Below, piece after piece: positions 9,871-19,882 of a stretch of DNA of 64,000 nt (within the stretch, counting starts at the first letter, position 1; every line of letters starts with the position of its first letter). Origin of the DNA: Pseudomonas fluorescens (GTDB lineage Bacteria; Pseudomonadota; Gammaproteobacteria; Pseudomonadales; Pseudomonadaceae). The stretch covers positions 5,642,001 to 5,706,000 of the forward strand of contig NZ_LT907842.1 in the NCBI RefSeq assembly GCF_900215245.1, read 5' to 3'. A program made the translations under genes and the position numbers. Under the pieces are notes generated by a model. The model did no database searches and had not been told where the DNA came from. It worked only from the letters and a program-made list of their open reading frames with translations.

Positions 9871-11442
9871 ATGACTCTGACGGGCAAGATGCTGATCGGT
9901 CAGCGCGCAGTTTCCGGCAATCGCGAAGCGATCCGGGCCATCAACCCTGCGACCGGCACGCCAATGGAACCGGCCTACGCCGGCGGCCATGGCGAGCACG
10001 TTGAGCAGGCGTGCGCGCTGGCGTGGGCCGCTTTCGACAGCTACCGAGAAACCTCACTGGCGGAGCGCGCCGCGTTTCTTGAAGCGATTGCGGACAACAT
10101 TGAAGCCCTCGGCGATGCGTTGATCGAACGCGCCGTGGCCGAAACCGGCCTGCCGCGCCCACGCATTCAAGGCGAACGCGGCCGGACGTGCGGGCAGTTG
10201 CGAACCTTTGCCCGCACTGTGCGCGCGGGTGAATGGCTGGATGTGCGCGTGGACACGGCGCAGCCGCAACGGCAGCCGCTGCCGCGTGCGGACCTGCGTC
10301 AACGGCAGATCGCGCTGGGGCCCGTGGCCGTGTTTGGCGCGAGTAATTTCCCGCTGGCGTTCTCGGTGGCGGGCGGTGATACCGCGTCAGCATTCGCAGC
10401 CGGTTGCCCGGTGATCGTCAAGGCCCACGGCGCGCATCCCGGCACCAGTGAGCTGGTCGGCCGCGCAGTGGCCAAGGCGGTTAAAGACTGTGGGTTGCCG
10501 CAAGGTGTGTTTTCGCTGCTGTACGGTTCGGGTCGCGAGGTGGGCATTGCATTGGTCACCGAGCCGCGTATCAAGGCCGTCGGCTTTACCGGTTCGCGCA
10601 GCGGCGGTATCGCGCTGACCCAGGCGGCACAGGCGCGGCCGGAGCCGATTCCGGTGTATGCGGAAATGAGTTCGATCAACCCGGTGTACCTGTTTCCTGC
10701 CGCCCTGGAGGCGCGCGCGCAACGCCTGGCCGAGGGCTTTGTGGCTTCGTTGACCCAAGGCGCCGGGCAGTTCTGTACGAACCCGGGGCTGGTGATCGCG
10801 ATCGCCGGCGCGGCCCTTGATCGCTTCGTCGCCACCGTGAGCGAACGGCTCCCGGGCTGCGCGGCGCAGACCATGCTCACACCCGGCATTTTCAATGCCT
10901 ACACAGCCGGTGTGCGTGCACTCGCAGAACACGCTCAGGTCGTCGCAAAAGGCTTGGCGGCCGAAGGCCCAAACCAAGGCCAGGCACAGGTGTTCATCAC
11001 CCGCGCCGACGCGTTTTTAACCCATGCGCCGCTGCAAGCGGAGGTGTTCGGCGCGGCCTCCCTGGTGGTGGTGTGCGCCGACGATGCGCAAGTCCGCCAG
11101 GTTTGCGAACACCTGGAAGGCCAACTGACCGCCACGTTGCACTTGGATGAGGATGACCTGATACGCGCCAAAGCCTTGCTCCCCGTACTGGAACGCAAGG
11201 CCGGTCGCCTGCTGGTCAACGACTGGCCGACGGGCGTGGAGGTCTGCGACGCCATCGTCCACGGTGGCCCCTTCCCTGCCACATCCGACTCACGCAGCAC
11301 CTCGGTCGGCACGGCGGCGATCCTGCGGTTCCTGCGCCCGGTGTGCTACCAGGATGTCCCGGACAGTTTGCTGCCGAGCGCGCTGCAACACGGCAACCCG
11401 CTGTTGTTGCGGCGGTTGCTCAATGGCCAGAGAGAGGCTTAG
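9871..11442 (+). CDS. lhpG: 2,5-dioxovalerate (alpha-ketoglutarate semialdehyde) dehydrogenase
   Basis: A 523-residue NAD(P)-dependent aldehyde dehydrogenase. Visible motifs are the cofactor segment [11 protein letters not shown] (155-165), the Rossmann turn [11 protein letters not shown] (236-246), the general base Glu265 (YAEMSS) and the nucleophile Cys302 (GQFCTNPG). The QFCTNPG form and the length are typical of KGSADH type III enzymes. It oxidises 2-oxoglutarate semialdehyde to 2-oxoglutarate, the last step of hydroxyproline breakdown. Its stop lies 4 bases before the ATG of the FAD oxidase, so the two are co-translated. Confidence 0.9.
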   Translation: MTLTGKMLIGQRAVSGNREAIRAINPATGTPMEPAYAGGHGEHVEQACALAWAAFDSYRETSLAERAAFLEAIADNIEALGDALIERAVAETGLPRPRIQGERGRTCGQLRTFARTVRAGEWLDVRVDTAQPQRQPLPRADLRQRQIALGPVAVFGASNFPLAFSVAGGDTASAFAAGCPVIVKAHGAHPGTSELVGRAVAKAVKDCGLPQGVFSLLYGSGREVGIALVTEPRIKAVGFTGSRSGGIALTQAAQARPEPIPVYAEMSSINPVYLFPAALEARAQRLAEGFVASLTQGAGQFCTNPGLVIAIAGAALDRFVATVSERLPGCAAQTMLTPGIFNAYTAGVRALAEHAQVVAKGLAAEGPNQGQAQVFITRADAFLTHAPLQAEVFGAASLVVVCADDAQVRQVCEHLEGQLTATLHLDEDDLIRAKALLPVLERKAGRLLVNDWPTGVEVCDAIVHGGPFPATSDSRSTSVGTAAILRFLRPVCYQDVPDSLLPSALQHGNPLLLRRLLNGQREA

Positions 11443-11445
11443 GCA

Positions 11446-12732
11446 ATGCCTCACTCCAACTCAGCAGATATCGCGGTCATCGGCGCCGGCATCATTGGCG
11501 TCGCGTGCGCCCTGCAATTGGCGCGTCAAGGCCGCCGAGTGGTGGTCATCGACCCACAGGACCCGGGCATGGGCGCCTCCTACGGCAACGCCGGGCACCT
11601 GGCCACCGAGCAGGTCTTTCCGATTGCCGACGTGTCGATTCTCAAACGCCTGCCCGCCATGCTGATGGACCCCATGGGCCCATTGCGCCTGGACTGGAAA
11701 TACCTGCCCCGTGCCCTGCCCTGGTTTGTGCGCCTGTTGCTGAACCTGCGCCCGGCGAACTATCGGCGCACGGTCGCGGGCATTCGCGCGCTGAATGAGC
11801 CCAGCCTGGGCGCGTGGCAACGGTTGCTGCACAGCATCGACCGGGCCCACCTGTTGCGCCAGGACGGCTCGTTACTGGTGTTTGAGCGCGCCGCCTCCCG
11901 TGAGGCGCTCGATGCGCTGCGCCAGCGCATGCAGCAGCAAAACGTGCCGGTGGCTGACTGGTCGGGTTCGGCTGTGCGCGCGGCGGCGCCGCAGTTGAGC
12001 GACGAGATCCAAGGCGGCTTGTTTTTCCCGGGGACCGGGCATTTTGTTGACCCGTACACGGTGGTGTGCGAACTGGTGAACGCCGCCAAGGCCCACGGCG
12101 TGCAATTTATCAAGCAGCACGTGGTGGATGGGCGGCTGGCGCCAGAGGGTGTGTCACTGCTGACCGAACAGGGCACGTTCACTGCACGCCAGGTACTGAT
12201 CGCCTGCGGCGCGCATTCGGCGAAACTGACTGCGGCACTGACCGGCAAAAAAGTCCCGCTGGACACCGAGCGCGGCTACCACCTGATGTTGCCGTTTGAG
12301 CCGCACCGCCTGCCCTTTGCCGTCACCTCGTTCGAACGCAAGTTCATCATGACGCCCATGGCCACCGGCTTGCGCCTGGCAGGCACCGTCGAATTCGCCG
12401 GGCTCGATCGCCCGGCAAATATGCAACGTGCATGGCAGTTGCACCGGCTGAGCAAGGGTTTGTTCCGCCACGACCTGAACGTGCAAGGCGCCACACCGTG
12501 GATGGGGTTTCGGCCATCGCTGCCTGACTCGCTGCCGATCATTGATCGGGTGTGCAATGGCAAGGTGCTGCTTGCGTTCGGGCACCAGCATTTGGGCTTG
12601 ACGCAAGCCGCAGTGACCGCGGAAATCGTCGTGCAGCTGGCAGCCGCAACGCCATCGCTATCGGGCCTGCCAGCGCTTGAGTGCTTCCGGTTGGATCGCT
12701 TCCAGGCCAACCTGCTGCGTGAGGCGTTTTAG
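11446..12732 (+). CDS. FAD-dependent cis-4-hydroxy-D-proline dehydrogenase
   Basis: A 428-residue DAO/GlcD-type flavoprotein. The N-terminal dinucleotide fold [18 protein letters not shown] (about 9-26) and the motif SYGNAGHLA bind FAD. The C-terminal [14 protein letters not shown] and [11 protein letters not shown] segments are typical of D-amino-acid dehydrogenases. It would oxidise cis-4-hydroxy-D-proline to the pyrroline that the deaminase at 8865 uses, passing electrons to the respiratory chain. A single-subunit enzyme fits here because no small electron-transfer subunits are encoded nearby. It is the last gene of the operon. Confidence 0.86.
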   Translation: MPHSNSADIAVIGAGIIGVACALQLARQGRRVVVIDPQDPGMGASYGNAGHLATEQVFPIADVSILKRLPAMLMDPMGPLRLDWKYLPRALPWFVRLLLNLRPANYRRTVAGIRALNEPSLGAWQRLLHSIDRAHLLRQDGSLLVFERAASREALDALRQRMQQQNVPVADWSGSAVRAAAPQLSDEIQGGLFFPGTGHFVDPYTVVCELVNAAKAHGVQFIKQHVVDGRLAPEGVSLLTEQGTFTARQVLIACGAHSAKLTAALTGKKVPLDTERGYHLMLPFEPHRLPFAVTSFERKFIMTPMATGLRLAGTVEFAGLDRPANMQRAWQLHRLSKGLFRHDLNVQGATPWMGFRPSLPDSLPIIDRVCNGKVLLAFGHQHLGLTQAAVTAEIVVQLAAATPSLSGLPALECFRLDRFQANLLREAF

Positions 12733-12995
12733 TCACGGGCTTGGGATGCGCCCAATAGAGCATCGGCCGTCGCTTGAATCTCATCGCGCATCCACAGCTT
12801 TTCCAGCCAGCCCGCCGGGATGCCTTGAACGCCATAATAAGCGCCCGCCAACTGGCCGACGATGGCCGCCGTGGTATCTGCATCATCCCCCAGGTTCGCG
12901 GCCGCGAGCACGGCATCCGCAAAGCTCTCGGTGTGCTGAAAACACCAGAACGCGGCTTCCCGGAGCGCTGATCCAGGCACCCGGTTATACCACTC
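12729..12995 (-). pseudogene. C-terminal remnant of an ADP-ribosylglycohydrolase (DraG family)
   Basis: About 85 residues match only the end of the DraG family: [20 protein letters not shown] and then [22 protein letters not shown], which carries the metal-binding Asp residues of the family's C-terminal motif. A full protein has about 250-300 residues; the N-terminal two thirds are absent. The frame continues open upstream only as arginine-rich sequence without similarity, and the neighbouring DNA belongs to a repeat-like segment. The only start in the frame is a GTG at 12980. I read this as a truncated, non-functional remnant whose stop overlaps that of the FAD dehydrogenase. Confidence 0.75.
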
Positions 12996-12999
12996 GACT

Positions 13000-13190
13000 G
13001 ACCGCCTCCTCCGGGGGTTGAGCGCGGCCTTTGCAAAGAATCAGATAAGTCCTGCGCGGTCTGTAGGAACGACCTCCCAGCATGCTTGCCAGTTGCAGAC
13101 ATCCCGCCAGCACACAGGCGCCGCGCGAAAGCGCCGGGCCGATCGCGCTCTGCGCCGGCGGCATGTCCCCCCACCCGGATGGCTGACTAA
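13000..13190. repeat. Possible dispersed intergenic repeat
   Basis: This stretch between the DraG remnant and the MalT-like regulator is open in several frames on both strands. Its conceptual minus-strand peptide (ASMLGGRSYRPRRT and [16 protein letters not shown]) resembles peptides I recall being predicted again and again in Pseudomonas genomes, which suggests a dispersed repeat rather than a gene. This rests on memory; no second copy lies in the window. The arginine-rich plus-strand frame from 13018 is most likely part of the repeat, not the start of the regulator. Confidence 0.35.
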
Positions 13191-13254
13191 ACATCAGGTG
13201 ACGATTCTGACGGTCCCAACCCAAAAAGTAGCTGATAAAACCTACGCATTCATT

Positions 13255-15897
13255 GTGTACGAGACCGCTGTCTTGAAAAATAAGTCTTCACCTGCTTCAT
13301 CCAACTGGTGCTGGGTTGGCAAGCTGACACCTCCTTTTACATTGCTGACCTCCTTGCCTCGCCAGGCCTTGATCGCTTCTTTTCTCGCGCGAATCGTCGG
13401 CCCTCTGGTGTTGGTGATAGCGCCTGCAGGGTTTGGCAAAACGACGCTGTTGATGCAGTGGCGACAAGTCCTGCTGTCAGCCTCAACACCTTCGACCGTC
13501 GCTTGGCTGTCATTGGATGAGGCGGACTGCGACCCTAATCGTTTCCTCGCCTATCTGATCCTGACGCTGGACCACGCAGGCCTCGATCTGGGCCACCTTA
13601 CAGGCCTGGCCCATGCACAGGCGCTGGAAGCCCAACCGCAGCGCACGATAACGGCGTTGCTCCACGCACTGGCGCGTTCAGACCGAAAGGTCACGTTGTT
13701 CCTGGACGATTATCACGCGGTGGCAAACCCTCAACTCGACGCCATCGTGCAGGCCTTGCTGGAACAGGCTTCGCCGTGGCTCGAATGGGTTGTGTCCGCA
13801 CGCCAGCGGCCCGGCTGGCCGCTGGCGAAGTGGAAAGCCAACGGCTGGGTGCACGAAGTATCCGCCCACGCGTTGACGCTCACGCCCTCGGAAACCGCAG
13901 CCATACTGGGCGCCGATATACCGGCCGCCGAACTGCACGACTTGCACGAGAGAACCGAAGGTTGGGCGATGGCCGTGCAATTGGCCAAATTGTGGCGCAG
14001 CAGTGGTGATGCATCGTTGTATGGCCTGCATGCTTTTTCGGGGCGTGTCACCGACATGGCCGAGTATTTCACGGGGCAGGTGGTACAGCGCCTGTCACCG
14101 CAGTGCCAGGATTTTCTGCGGGACATGGCGTTGCTCGAGCGCTTCAACGCCGAACTCGCCGACGCGGTACGTGGCCGCAGCGACAGTGCGCAGTTGCTGG
14201 CGCAGTTGACACACCTGGACGCCCTGCTCGTCCCCTTGGATGCCGGTCGCCAGTGGTTTCGTCATCACCGATTACTCCAGGACTTCCTCAATCAACGTAT
14301 CGATGCGGGCGCAGCACGTAACATTTATAACGCCGCCGCCCAATGGCTGGCTGAAGAAAAGGACTGGGTACAGGCCATACGCTATGCGTTGCGTGCCCGT
14401 AACACCCGTCTCGCGGTTGACCTGCTGGTGCAGGCCGGCGGATGGGAGGTGGTGCTGCACAACGGCATTCGTTACGCAGAAAGCCTGCGTCAGCAATTCG
14501 ATGAAAAGACGCTGCGCACCGAACCGGACCTGTTGCTGCTCCAGGCGTACTTGCACGCCAAGCTCGGCGAACACGCCCTCGCCAATCAATTGCTCGATTT
14601 GATCCGCGACCGGGTCCAGGCAGATCGACGGCTTGCGCGAGACTTTCATGTGGTACGCACGCTGGCCGATGGCTATATCGATCGATTCGATTTGCCAAAC
14701 TGCGAAAGCGCTCCAGGCGACACTATGCTCACCGCCGGTACGCTGGAATGCGCGCGTGCCTTGCAGACCCTCAAGCAGGGTCAACTGTCGCTGTCCCTGC
14801 AAGTGATTCGCTCGGCGCACCTCAAGATGCGTGTGGTCGGCAGCTCACGCGGTGAGAGTTACTGTCGCATCCACGAGGCCCAAGTCCTCGCCTTGACAGG
14901 CGATATCGCCGGGTCTGCACAGGTCGTCGACATCGCGGTGGCTATCGCCGACAGCCAGTTCGGCAGCGAGAGCTCTGTCAGAGCAGTGGCGGGCTGCCTC
15001 AAGGCGCAGCATCTGTATTGGCAAGGTGCCTGGGCCGAATCCACACCCTGGGTTCGCGACGGTTGGGCCTCGCTCAAACAGACCGACGCCTGGTTGGATA
15101 TCACGGCCGTCACCGCGGAGGTTGCCTGGCGCACTTCGCTGCGCAATCTTGGACTGCAACCGGCGTTACTCGAACTTGCGCAGGTGGCCGAACTCGCCAC
15201 TGCGCGCAACTGGCCGCGGTTGACGCGGCTGGTTAACGCCTGGCGAGTCGACCTTCTGGTGCAAGGCGGCGCGTTGACGCAGGCGCGGCAGGAGGCGCTG
15301 GCCAATCACCTGGAGCGCGCGGCGAAGAGCCCTGATGACTGGCGCAACCATGAGGCCGCAACGTTGGCACTGGCCAGGTTACAGTTCGCGACGGGGGCAT
15401 CGGCTGACGCACTCAATCACCTGCAGCGCGGCGCGCAACGCCTGCAAGAACGCGGCTTGCAGTTGCCCGCCTGGCGCCTGCAACTGCTCGCGCTGGCCGC
15501 CCAGGGCAAGGGCCGTCCACCCGAGCAAAACGCGATCCTGGCCTCGATACCCGCCCTGGCACTGCCCGGCCTGCTGCTGGAAGCAGGGCCTTGCATACTG
15601 ACGGCGCTGGAAGCCTGTGCCAATACCGCCCACAACCAGCACGCGATCATCACGCGCCTGCGCGGGTGGCGCGCCCACCCGGTGCGTTCGCGCATGTCCT
15701 TCAGCGCCAAGGAAACACAGATTCTCACCTTGCTTGCCCAAGGCCAATCGAACAAAGCCATAGCCCTGGCGATGGATATTTCTGAAAACACCGTGAAGTT
15801 CCATCTCAAGCATGTGTTTACCAAGCTGTGTGTCGACAGCCGCACCGCCGCCATGGCTGCAGCGTTGCGTCTTGGGCTGCTTGACGCGCCTCACTGA
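13255..15897 (+). CDS. MalT-like LuxR-family ATP-dependent regulator (LAL)
   Basis: A large regulator of about 880 residues. From the GTG at 13255, a STAND-type ATPase follows with Walker A APAGFGKTT (about 57-65) and Walker B VTLFLDDYH. Then come helical, TPR-like repeats and a C-terminal LuxR helix-turn-helix (SFSAKETQILTLLAQGQSNK, then ISENTVKFHLKHVF). The start is uncertain: the frame is open from 13018, but family similarity begins only at VGKLTPPFTLL. GTG 13198, GTG 13255 and TTG 13273 all lack a strong ribosome binding site. It precedes the hydantoinase-type operon in the same direction and probably activates it in response to a small ligand. Confidence 0.85.
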   Translation: MYETAVLKNKSSPASSNWCWVGKLTPPFTLLTSLPRQALIASFLARIVGPLVLVIAPAGFGKTTLLMQWRQVLLSASTPSTVAWLSLDEADCDPNRFLAYLILTLDHAGLDLGHLTGLAHAQALEAQPQRTITALLHALARSDRKVTLFLDDYHAVANPQLDAIVQALLEQASPWLEWVVSARQRPGWPLAKWKANGWVHEVSAHALTLTPSETAAILGADIPAAELHDLHERTEGWAMAVQLAKLWRSSGDASLYGLHAFSGRVTDMAEYFTGQVVQRLSPQCQDFLRDMALLERFNAELADAVRGRSDSAQLLAQLTHLDALLVPLDAGRQWFRHHRLLQDFLNQRIDAGAARNIYNAAAQWLAEEKDWVQAIRYALRARNTRLAVDLLVQAGGWEVVLHNGIRYAESLRQQFDEKTLRTEPDLLLLQAYLHAKLGEHALANQLLDLIRDRVQADRRLARDFHVVRTLADGYIDRFDLPNCESAPGDTMLTAGTLECARALQTLKQGQLSLSLQVIRSAHLKMRVVGSSRGESYCRIHEAQVLALTGDIAGSAQVVDIAVAIADSQFGSESSVRAVAGCLKAQHLYWQGAWAESTPWVRDGWASLKQTDAWLDITAVTAEVAWRTSLRNLGLQPALLELAQVAELATARNWPRLTRLVNAWRVDLLVQGGALTQARQEALANHLERAAKSPDDWRNHEAATLALARLQFATGASADALNHLQRGAQRLQERGLQLPAWRLQLLALAAQGKGRPPEQNAILASIPALALPGLLLEAGPCILTALEACANTAHNQHAIITRLRGWRAHPVRSRMSFSAKETQILTLLAQGQSNKAIALAMDISENTVKFHLKHVFTKLCVDSRTAAMAAALRLGLLDAPH

Positions 15898-16059
15898 TCC
15901 ACCAACCTACCCAGGCGGGTAGTCGATGCGCCCCAAACCTCGTCACCTACCCGCCCTGCTCATAGCCTGCGCCGCGCAGCGCGCCATAGCATGCCTCAAC
16001 ACCAGCGAAAGGCTCTCGCCTGGCGCCCCTCACAACGTAAGTACAGCAGGAGATGCCCT

Positions 16060-18144
16060 GTGGGTATGGACGGCAAAACAGTGCGTGTGGCCACCGACGT
16101 CGGCGGTACTTTTACCGACCTCGTGTATTTCGAAAACAACCCGGCCACCGGCGAACAAACGATTCGTACGGCCAAAGTCGACACCACGCCACCGAACTTC
16201 GCTCTAGGCGTGCTCAATGTCATCCGCAAGGCTGACGTGGATTTGGCGGCCGTAGACTTCCTGGCGCACGGCACCACTGTGGTAATTAATGCCCTGACCG
16301 AACGCCGGGGCGTCAAGACAGGATTAATAACCACCCACGGCTTTCGCGATGTGCTGGAGATCGCCCGTGCCAATCGCCCGGATTACTTCAACCTGAAATG
16401 GGTAAAGCCAGCCCCCTTCGTACCGCGCTATTTGCGCCGCGAAATAACCGGACGCTTGCATACCAATGGTCAGGAGCGGCAACCGCTTGAACTGGCGCAA
16501 GTCGCCGCAATCATTGAAGCGTTCCGCGCCGACGACGTACAGGCGATTGCGATTTGCCTGCTGCACGCCTATGCCAATCCGGCCCATGAACAGGCGGTAC
16601 TGAATGAAGTGCGCAGGCTCTGGCCAGACGTGTCCGTGGTCGCGTCCCATCAGATCACCCGGGAATGGCGTGAGTATGAGCGCTCCAGCACGACCGTGCT
16701 GTCCGCCTATGTCCAGCCCATCGCCGCACGCTATCTTGACGAGTTGGCCAGCGGTTTGCGCGACAGCGGCTACAAGGCCCCGTTGTACATCATGCAGTCG
16801 AACTGTGGCATCGACAGTGTGGAGCATGCGCGGGAAACGCCGATCACCATGGTCGAATCGGGGCCAGCCAGTGGCTTTTGGGCGGCTGCCGAGTTGGGAC
16901 GGCTGATTGACGAACCGAACGTGCTGGGCCTCGACATTGGTGGTACCACAGCCAAATGTGCACTGATTCGCAACGGCCAAGTGTCGATCAAAACCGACTA
17001 CTGGATTGAACGTAACCGGATCAACGCGGGTTACCCGATCATGGTACCCGTAGTGGACCTGGTGGAAATCGGCAACGGCGGCGGTTCGGTCGCCTGGGTG
17101 GACGACTTCGACAAACTGCATGTTGGCCCGCATTCCGCCGGCGCCGTGCCGGGGCCTGCCGCCTACGGCAACGGCGGCACACAGATCACCACCACCGATG
17201 CCAACCTGATGCTCGGGCGCATCAACCCGGATTACTTTTGTGGCGGCAACGTGGTGGCCGACCTGCCTGCCGTTGTGCGTGAACTGGACGCCCTTGGCCA
17301 ACGCCTGCACTTGCCGCCGGATGAGATCGCACGCGGCGTCGTGCGCTTGGCCAACGACAACATGGTCAATGCGTTGAAGCTGGTGTCTTTAAGCCGCGGG
17401 CATGACCCGCGTGAGCTGACATTGATGGCATTCGGCGGCGGTGGCGCCATGCATGCCGTTGCACTCGCGCAAGAGTTGGGTGTGCGAAAGGTCATCGTCC
17501 CCCGCAATGCTTCGGTGTTCTCGGCTTGGGGCATGACCCTCTCGGACTTGCGACGCGACCTGTTTATCAACCGCTTTGTGCAGACCGCCCACCACGGCGA
17601 ACGCCAGCAGGCTCAATTGTTTCTCGAAGAGTTGTCGGGGGCCGCCCGCGAACAGTTCGTCGCGCAAGCCATCCCCCCTCAGCACGTCGAAATCCAGATG
17701 CATTGCAAGTTGCGCTATCAAAACCAGGAGCACGCGGTCGAAGTGCCGCTCGACCCGCACGAACGCATCGACACCGACTGGGCCGTGATCGAACAACGCT
17801 TTCACACGCTCTATGAGCAGCACTACACCTATGCCCTACAAGCCCCGGTGGAAATCATCGGCTTTCACCTGGTGGCCATCGCTCAAGTCGGCAAATTGGC
17901 GCCCCAGGCGCTGCCCGTCACCGGGCGCCTGATCGGTGATGCCTGCAAGGGCCAGCGACGCGTCGACTACGCCCAGGAAGGTATTCATGAGGCAAGCCTC
18001 TATGACTACGCCCTGCTTGAACCATTGATGACATTTTTCGGTCCGGCCATTGTCGAGGACGCAGGCACAACCGTGGTGGTACACCCCGGCAACCGCGTGC
18101 AGGTGGATCGTCTTGGCAACCTGCACATCATGATCAACGGCTGA
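16060..18144 (+). CDS. hyuA: Hydantoinase/oxoprolinase subunit A (HyuA type)
   Basis: A 694-residue ATP-dependent ring-opening amidohydrolase subunit. The start at GTG 16060 is favoured by AGGAG seven bases upstream; an ATG at 16066 is the alternative. The N-terminal half has the actin-like ATPase signature VATDVGGTFTDLV, and the middle has NVLGLDIGGTTAKCAL and MAFGGGGAMHA. It pairs with HyuB, which begins 13 bases downstream. Relatives act on N-methylhydantoin, 5-oxoproline or related lactams at the cost of ATP. The adjacent racemase of the hydantoin/Asp-Glu type argues for a hydantoin-like chiral substrate, but this is inference. Confidence 0.88.
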   Translation: MGMDGKTVRVATDVGGTFTDLVYFENNPATGEQTIRTAKVDTTPPNFALGVLNVIRKADVDLAAVDFLAHGTTVVINALTERRGVKTGLITTHGFRDVLEIARANRPDYFNLKWVKPAPFVPRYLRREITGRLHTNGQERQPLELAQVAAIIEAFRADDVQAIAICLLHAYANPAHEQAVLNEVRRLWPDVSVVASHQITREWREYERSSTTVLSAYVQPIAARYLDELASGLRDSGYKAPLYIMQSNCGIDSVEHARETPITMVESGPASGFWAAAELGRLIDEPNVLGLDIGGTTAKCALIRNGQVSIKTDYWIERNRINAGYPIMVPVVDLVEIGNGGGSVAWVDDFDKLHVGPHSAGAVPGPAAYGNGGTQITTTDANLMLGRINPDYFCGGNVVADLPAVVRELDALGQRLHLPPDEIARGVVRLANDNMVNALKLVSLSRGHDPRELTLMAFGGGGAMHAVALAQELGVRKVIVPRNASVFSAWGMTLSDLRRDLFINRFVQTAHHGERQQAQLFLEELSGAAREQFVAQAIPPQHVEIQMHCKLRYQNQEHAVEVPLDPHERIDTDWAVIEQRFHTLYEQHYTYALQAPVEIIGFHLVAIAQVGKLAPQALPVTGRLIGDACKGQRRVDYAQEGIHEASLYDYALLEPLMTFFGPAIVEDAGTTVVVHPGNRVQVDRLGNLHIMING

Positions 18145-18157
18145 CGGAGTATTCACC

Positions 18158-19816
18158 ATGCACACCCTCGATATCTTTACGCGCGACATCATCCAGAACT
18201 CGCTTCAGGCGATTGCCGACGAGATGTTCACCGCCATGCGCAAGGCTGCCATGAGCCCGGTGATCTACGAAGTGCTGGACATGGGCACAGGCATCACCGA
18301 CGCGCACGGTGAGATCGCCAGTTCCGGCGCAGGCATTCCAGCCTTTGTCGGCGTGCTGGACAAAGCCGTGAAAAAAATTCGCCAGCATCATCCGTTGCCG
18401 CAGGATATTGAAGAGGGTGATGTGTTCATCAGCAACGACCCTCACGATGGTGCGGTGACTCATCTGAACGACGTGGTATTGGCCATGCCGGTGTTTGCCG
18501 ACGGCCTACTGGTTGCCTGGACCGCGAACATTGCGCACTGGAACGATGTGGGCGGCCGAGTGCCTGGGTCGTTATCGACGGATGCCACGGATATCTTTCA
18601 GGAGGGCCTGCGCCTGGGCTCGGTAAAGCTGATCAGCAAGGGCCAACCAATCCGTTCGGTGTTGCAGATATTGCGGGCCAACACCCGTATGCCGGACTTC
18701 ATGGAAGGTGACCTTTGGGCCGGGGTCGCCGCCGTACGCGGTGGCGCCGCACGGCTGCGCGAGCTCACCGAAAAATACGGCACCGTGCTGTTTTTGCTGG
18801 CGATGAAAGACTTCATGGATTTGGGCGAAAAGATGTCGCTCAAAGCCCTGGCAACATTGCCTGCCGGGCAACTGAACCTTGAAGAGCTGCAAGACGACGG
18901 CAGCCTGTTCAAGGTTCGGATTGATATCCGCAGCACTGAGTTGGTGATCGACCTGCGGGACAACCCGGACCAGTGCCTGGGGCCGACCAACCTGAGTCGC
19001 GACGGCGCGGTGGTCGCCGCACAAATGGCGTTCAAGGCCTTGACCACGCCGCAAGGCATCACCAATGGCGGTACTTTTCGACCCCTGCGGGTACTGACTC
19101 GCCCAGGCTCGTTATTCGACGCCATGCCGCCTGCCGCAGAGGGCTTTTACTTCGAGAACCTGATTCGGGTGCACGACCTGATCCTGTGCTGTCTGGCCCA
19201 GCAGTTTCCCGATCGTTTGCCCGCCGGCAATTTCGCTTCTGTGTGCGCCACAATCATCGGCGGCGTGCACCCGGACACCGGCCGCGTGTTTACCCTGGTG
19301 GAGCCGGAAATCGGTGGCTGGGGCGCAGAACCCGGGCGCGATGGCAACAATGCGGTTTACTCCGGTTTGCATGGTGAGACCTACAACTGCCCCGTTGAAG
19401 TCTGTGAGGCGCGTTATGGGCTGTATGTAGAGCGCATGGCGCTGAATGACGAACCCGGCGGGCACGGCCAATTCCGCGGTGGCCGCGGCGTGTGCATTGA
19501 CTACCGGATTCGTGCCGATGACAGCTTCATGACCTGCGGCTACACCCGTTCGGTCATCCCGCCCTGGGGCCTGGACCAAGGCGGCGAAGGCACGCCCAAT
19601 TATGTCGAAGTCATCCGCAAAGACGGTCAACACGAGCGTTACTGCATGGCCAGCGGCATTGCCTTGAATGCCGGAGACCTGGTCAGAGTTCGCACCGGCG
19701 CAGGCGGCGGGTATGGCCCTGCCAGCCGGCGCGACCCGCACGCCGTTCGCGAGGACCTGAAAAATGGCTATATCGACGCCGCGACCGCCCGCTCGGTTTA
19801 CGGCCTGACACCTTAG
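18158..19816 (+). CDS. hyuB: Hydantoinase/oxoprolinase subunit B (HyuB type)
   Basis: A 552-residue partner of HyuA, beginning 13 bases after its stop with GGAG before the ATG. Typical features are the start DIFTRDIIQNSLQAIADEMF, the metal/substrate loop DVFISNDPHDGAVTHLNDVV and the C-terminal Gly-rich GGHGQFRGGRGVCI and GAGGGYGPASRRDP. The length is normal for the family. A and B together form the ATP-dependent amidohydrolase complex in the cytoplasm. Substrate class as for subunit A. Confidence 0.88.
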   Translation: MHTLDIFTRDIIQNSLQAIADEMFTAMRKAAMSPVIYEVLDMGTGITDAHGEIASSGAGIPAFVGVLDKAVKKIRQHHPLPQDIEEGDVFISNDPHDGAVTHLNDVVLAMPVFADGLLVAWTANIAHWNDVGGRVPGSLSTDATDIFQEGLRLGSVKLISKGQPIRSVLQILRANTRMPDFMEGDLWAGVAAVRGGAARLRELTEKYGTVLFLLAMKDFMDLGEKMSLKALATLPAGQLNLEELQDDGSLFKVRIDIRSTELVIDLRDNPDQCLGPTNLSRDGAVVAAQMAFKALTTPQGITNGGTFRPLRVLTRPGSLFDAMPPAAEGFYFENLIRVHDLILCCLAQQFPDRLPAGNFASVCATIIGGVHPDTGRVFTLVEPEIGGWGAEPGRDGNNAVYSGLHGETYNCPVEVCEARYGLYVERMALNDEPGGHGQFRGGRGVCIDYRIRADDSFMTCGYTRSVIPPWGLDQGGEGTPNYVEVIRKDGQHERYCMASGIALNAGDLVRVRTGAGGGYGPASRRDPHAVREDLKNGYIDAATARSVYGLTP

Positions 19817-19882
19817 CCCCGGGTCGCCTCGAACCCACCTGACGCGCGGCTTGAAAACAACAACAAAAAAGAGAGCACAACC

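Noticed and set aside
13018..13254. N-terminal extension of the MalT-like regulator from 13018
   Set aside because: The 79 added residues are Arg-rich, match no LAL protein and lie in repeat-like sequence also open on the other strand.
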